From NCBI RefSeq assembly GCF_050268245.1, contig NZ_JBNNGK010000002.1, forward strand, positions 248,001 to 312,000: 64,000 bases of DNA. Direction: 5' to 3'. This stretch comes from JBNNGK01 sp050268245 (GTDB lineage: Bacteria > Pseudomonadota > Gammaproteobacteria > Enterobacterales > Enterobacteriaceae). A model generated the notes under the pieces. It had not been told where the DNA came from and made no database searches. It was given only the letters and a program-made list of their open reading frames with translations. Positions 63,824 through 64,000 of the stretch are shown here, piece by piece. Position 1 is the first letter of the stretch. Each line of letters starts with the position of its first letter. Made by a program: the position numbers and the translations under genes.

Positions 63824-64000
63824 GAAGATTAGACTGAAACGGTTTTTTGTTAGCGATTTAATCACAAACGATTTGGCTGACCGGTGCTTGCTACACGCAG
63901 AAACCCATAGGCCAAGGGGAAGCGGAGCTATGGGTTGGGGCAATAATTCAACAACCAAGGTTATGCAGCCTAGTTGCTCGCGCCATTAGTGATAAACGAT

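Overview
The window is chromosomal DNA of an enterobacterium, most likely of the Yersiniaceae (Serratia- or Rahnella-like). I infer this from close protein resemblance to E. coli housekeeping genes (rhlE, dusC, ansP, pbpG, nlpA, yohC, yohD, dld, yajD), from lineage-typical accessory genes (a ParD-like/map pair, a short mgtE, a CsgG/DUF4810/GNA1162 lipoprotein trio) and from the repeat types. Genus is inference; I saw no rRNA or tRNA gene.

Layout. 1-17.8 kb is ordinary chromosome: the ybhSFG-cecR efflux operon, rhlE, dusC, an arylamine N-acetyltransferase, ansP, a PACE efflux gene divergent from a LysR regulator, yohD, an adenosylhomocysteinase-like gene, pbpG, yedI, a MerR/TipAS regulator and nlpA. 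18-45.7 kb is an island. It holds a LysR-type regulator interrupted at an A8 slippery run, a phage-like lysis cassette (holin, Rz-like protein with a nested Rz1-like frame, GH24 lysozyme), a leader carrying a JUMPstart/ops element, and then a complete extracellular contractile injection system (eCIS) with 16 genes in the order of the Serratia antifeeding prophage / Photorhabdus virulence cassette (afp1-afp16). Behind afp16 is a cargo zone: a glycine-zipper protein, a broken ADP-ribosyltransferase, an unrecognised 290-residue protein, then decayed gene pieces, an IS3-family remnant and a tandem array of REP-like palindromes. 45.7-64 kb returns to chromosome: yagU, a DUF1460 lipoprotein, GNAT and hexapeptide acyltransferases, yohC, a frameshifted aldehyde dehydrogenase, dld, map with an overlapping ParD-like gene, mgtE behind an M-box magnesium riboswitch, a 131-bp tandem repeat array, a dedA gene, a small ParA/ribbon-helix-helix partition pair with flanking AT-rich repeats, yajD, an SRA-HNH endonuclease, a RIO kinase, the lipoprotein trio and a MarR-GNAT fusion. 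dusC, yohD, pbpG, yohC and dld lie close together in E. coli, so the island and smaller insertions appear to split a once compact block.

How it may work together (inference). The ops element predicts that RfaH or a dedicated RfaH-like protein encoded elsewhere lets RNA polymerase read the ~20-kb particle operon. The particle (tube Afp1, sheaths Afp2-4, baseplate Afp5-12, fibre Afp13, ruler Afp14, ATPase Afp15, cap Afp16) would be loaded with cargo from the downstream genes and released by the adjoining lysis proteins. Two cargo candidates share an acidic 'ED-SF-E' motif near residue 22, a possible loading signal. Decay of the ADP-ribosyltransferase and the relic of a second copy show turnover of the cargo zone while the particle genes remain intact.
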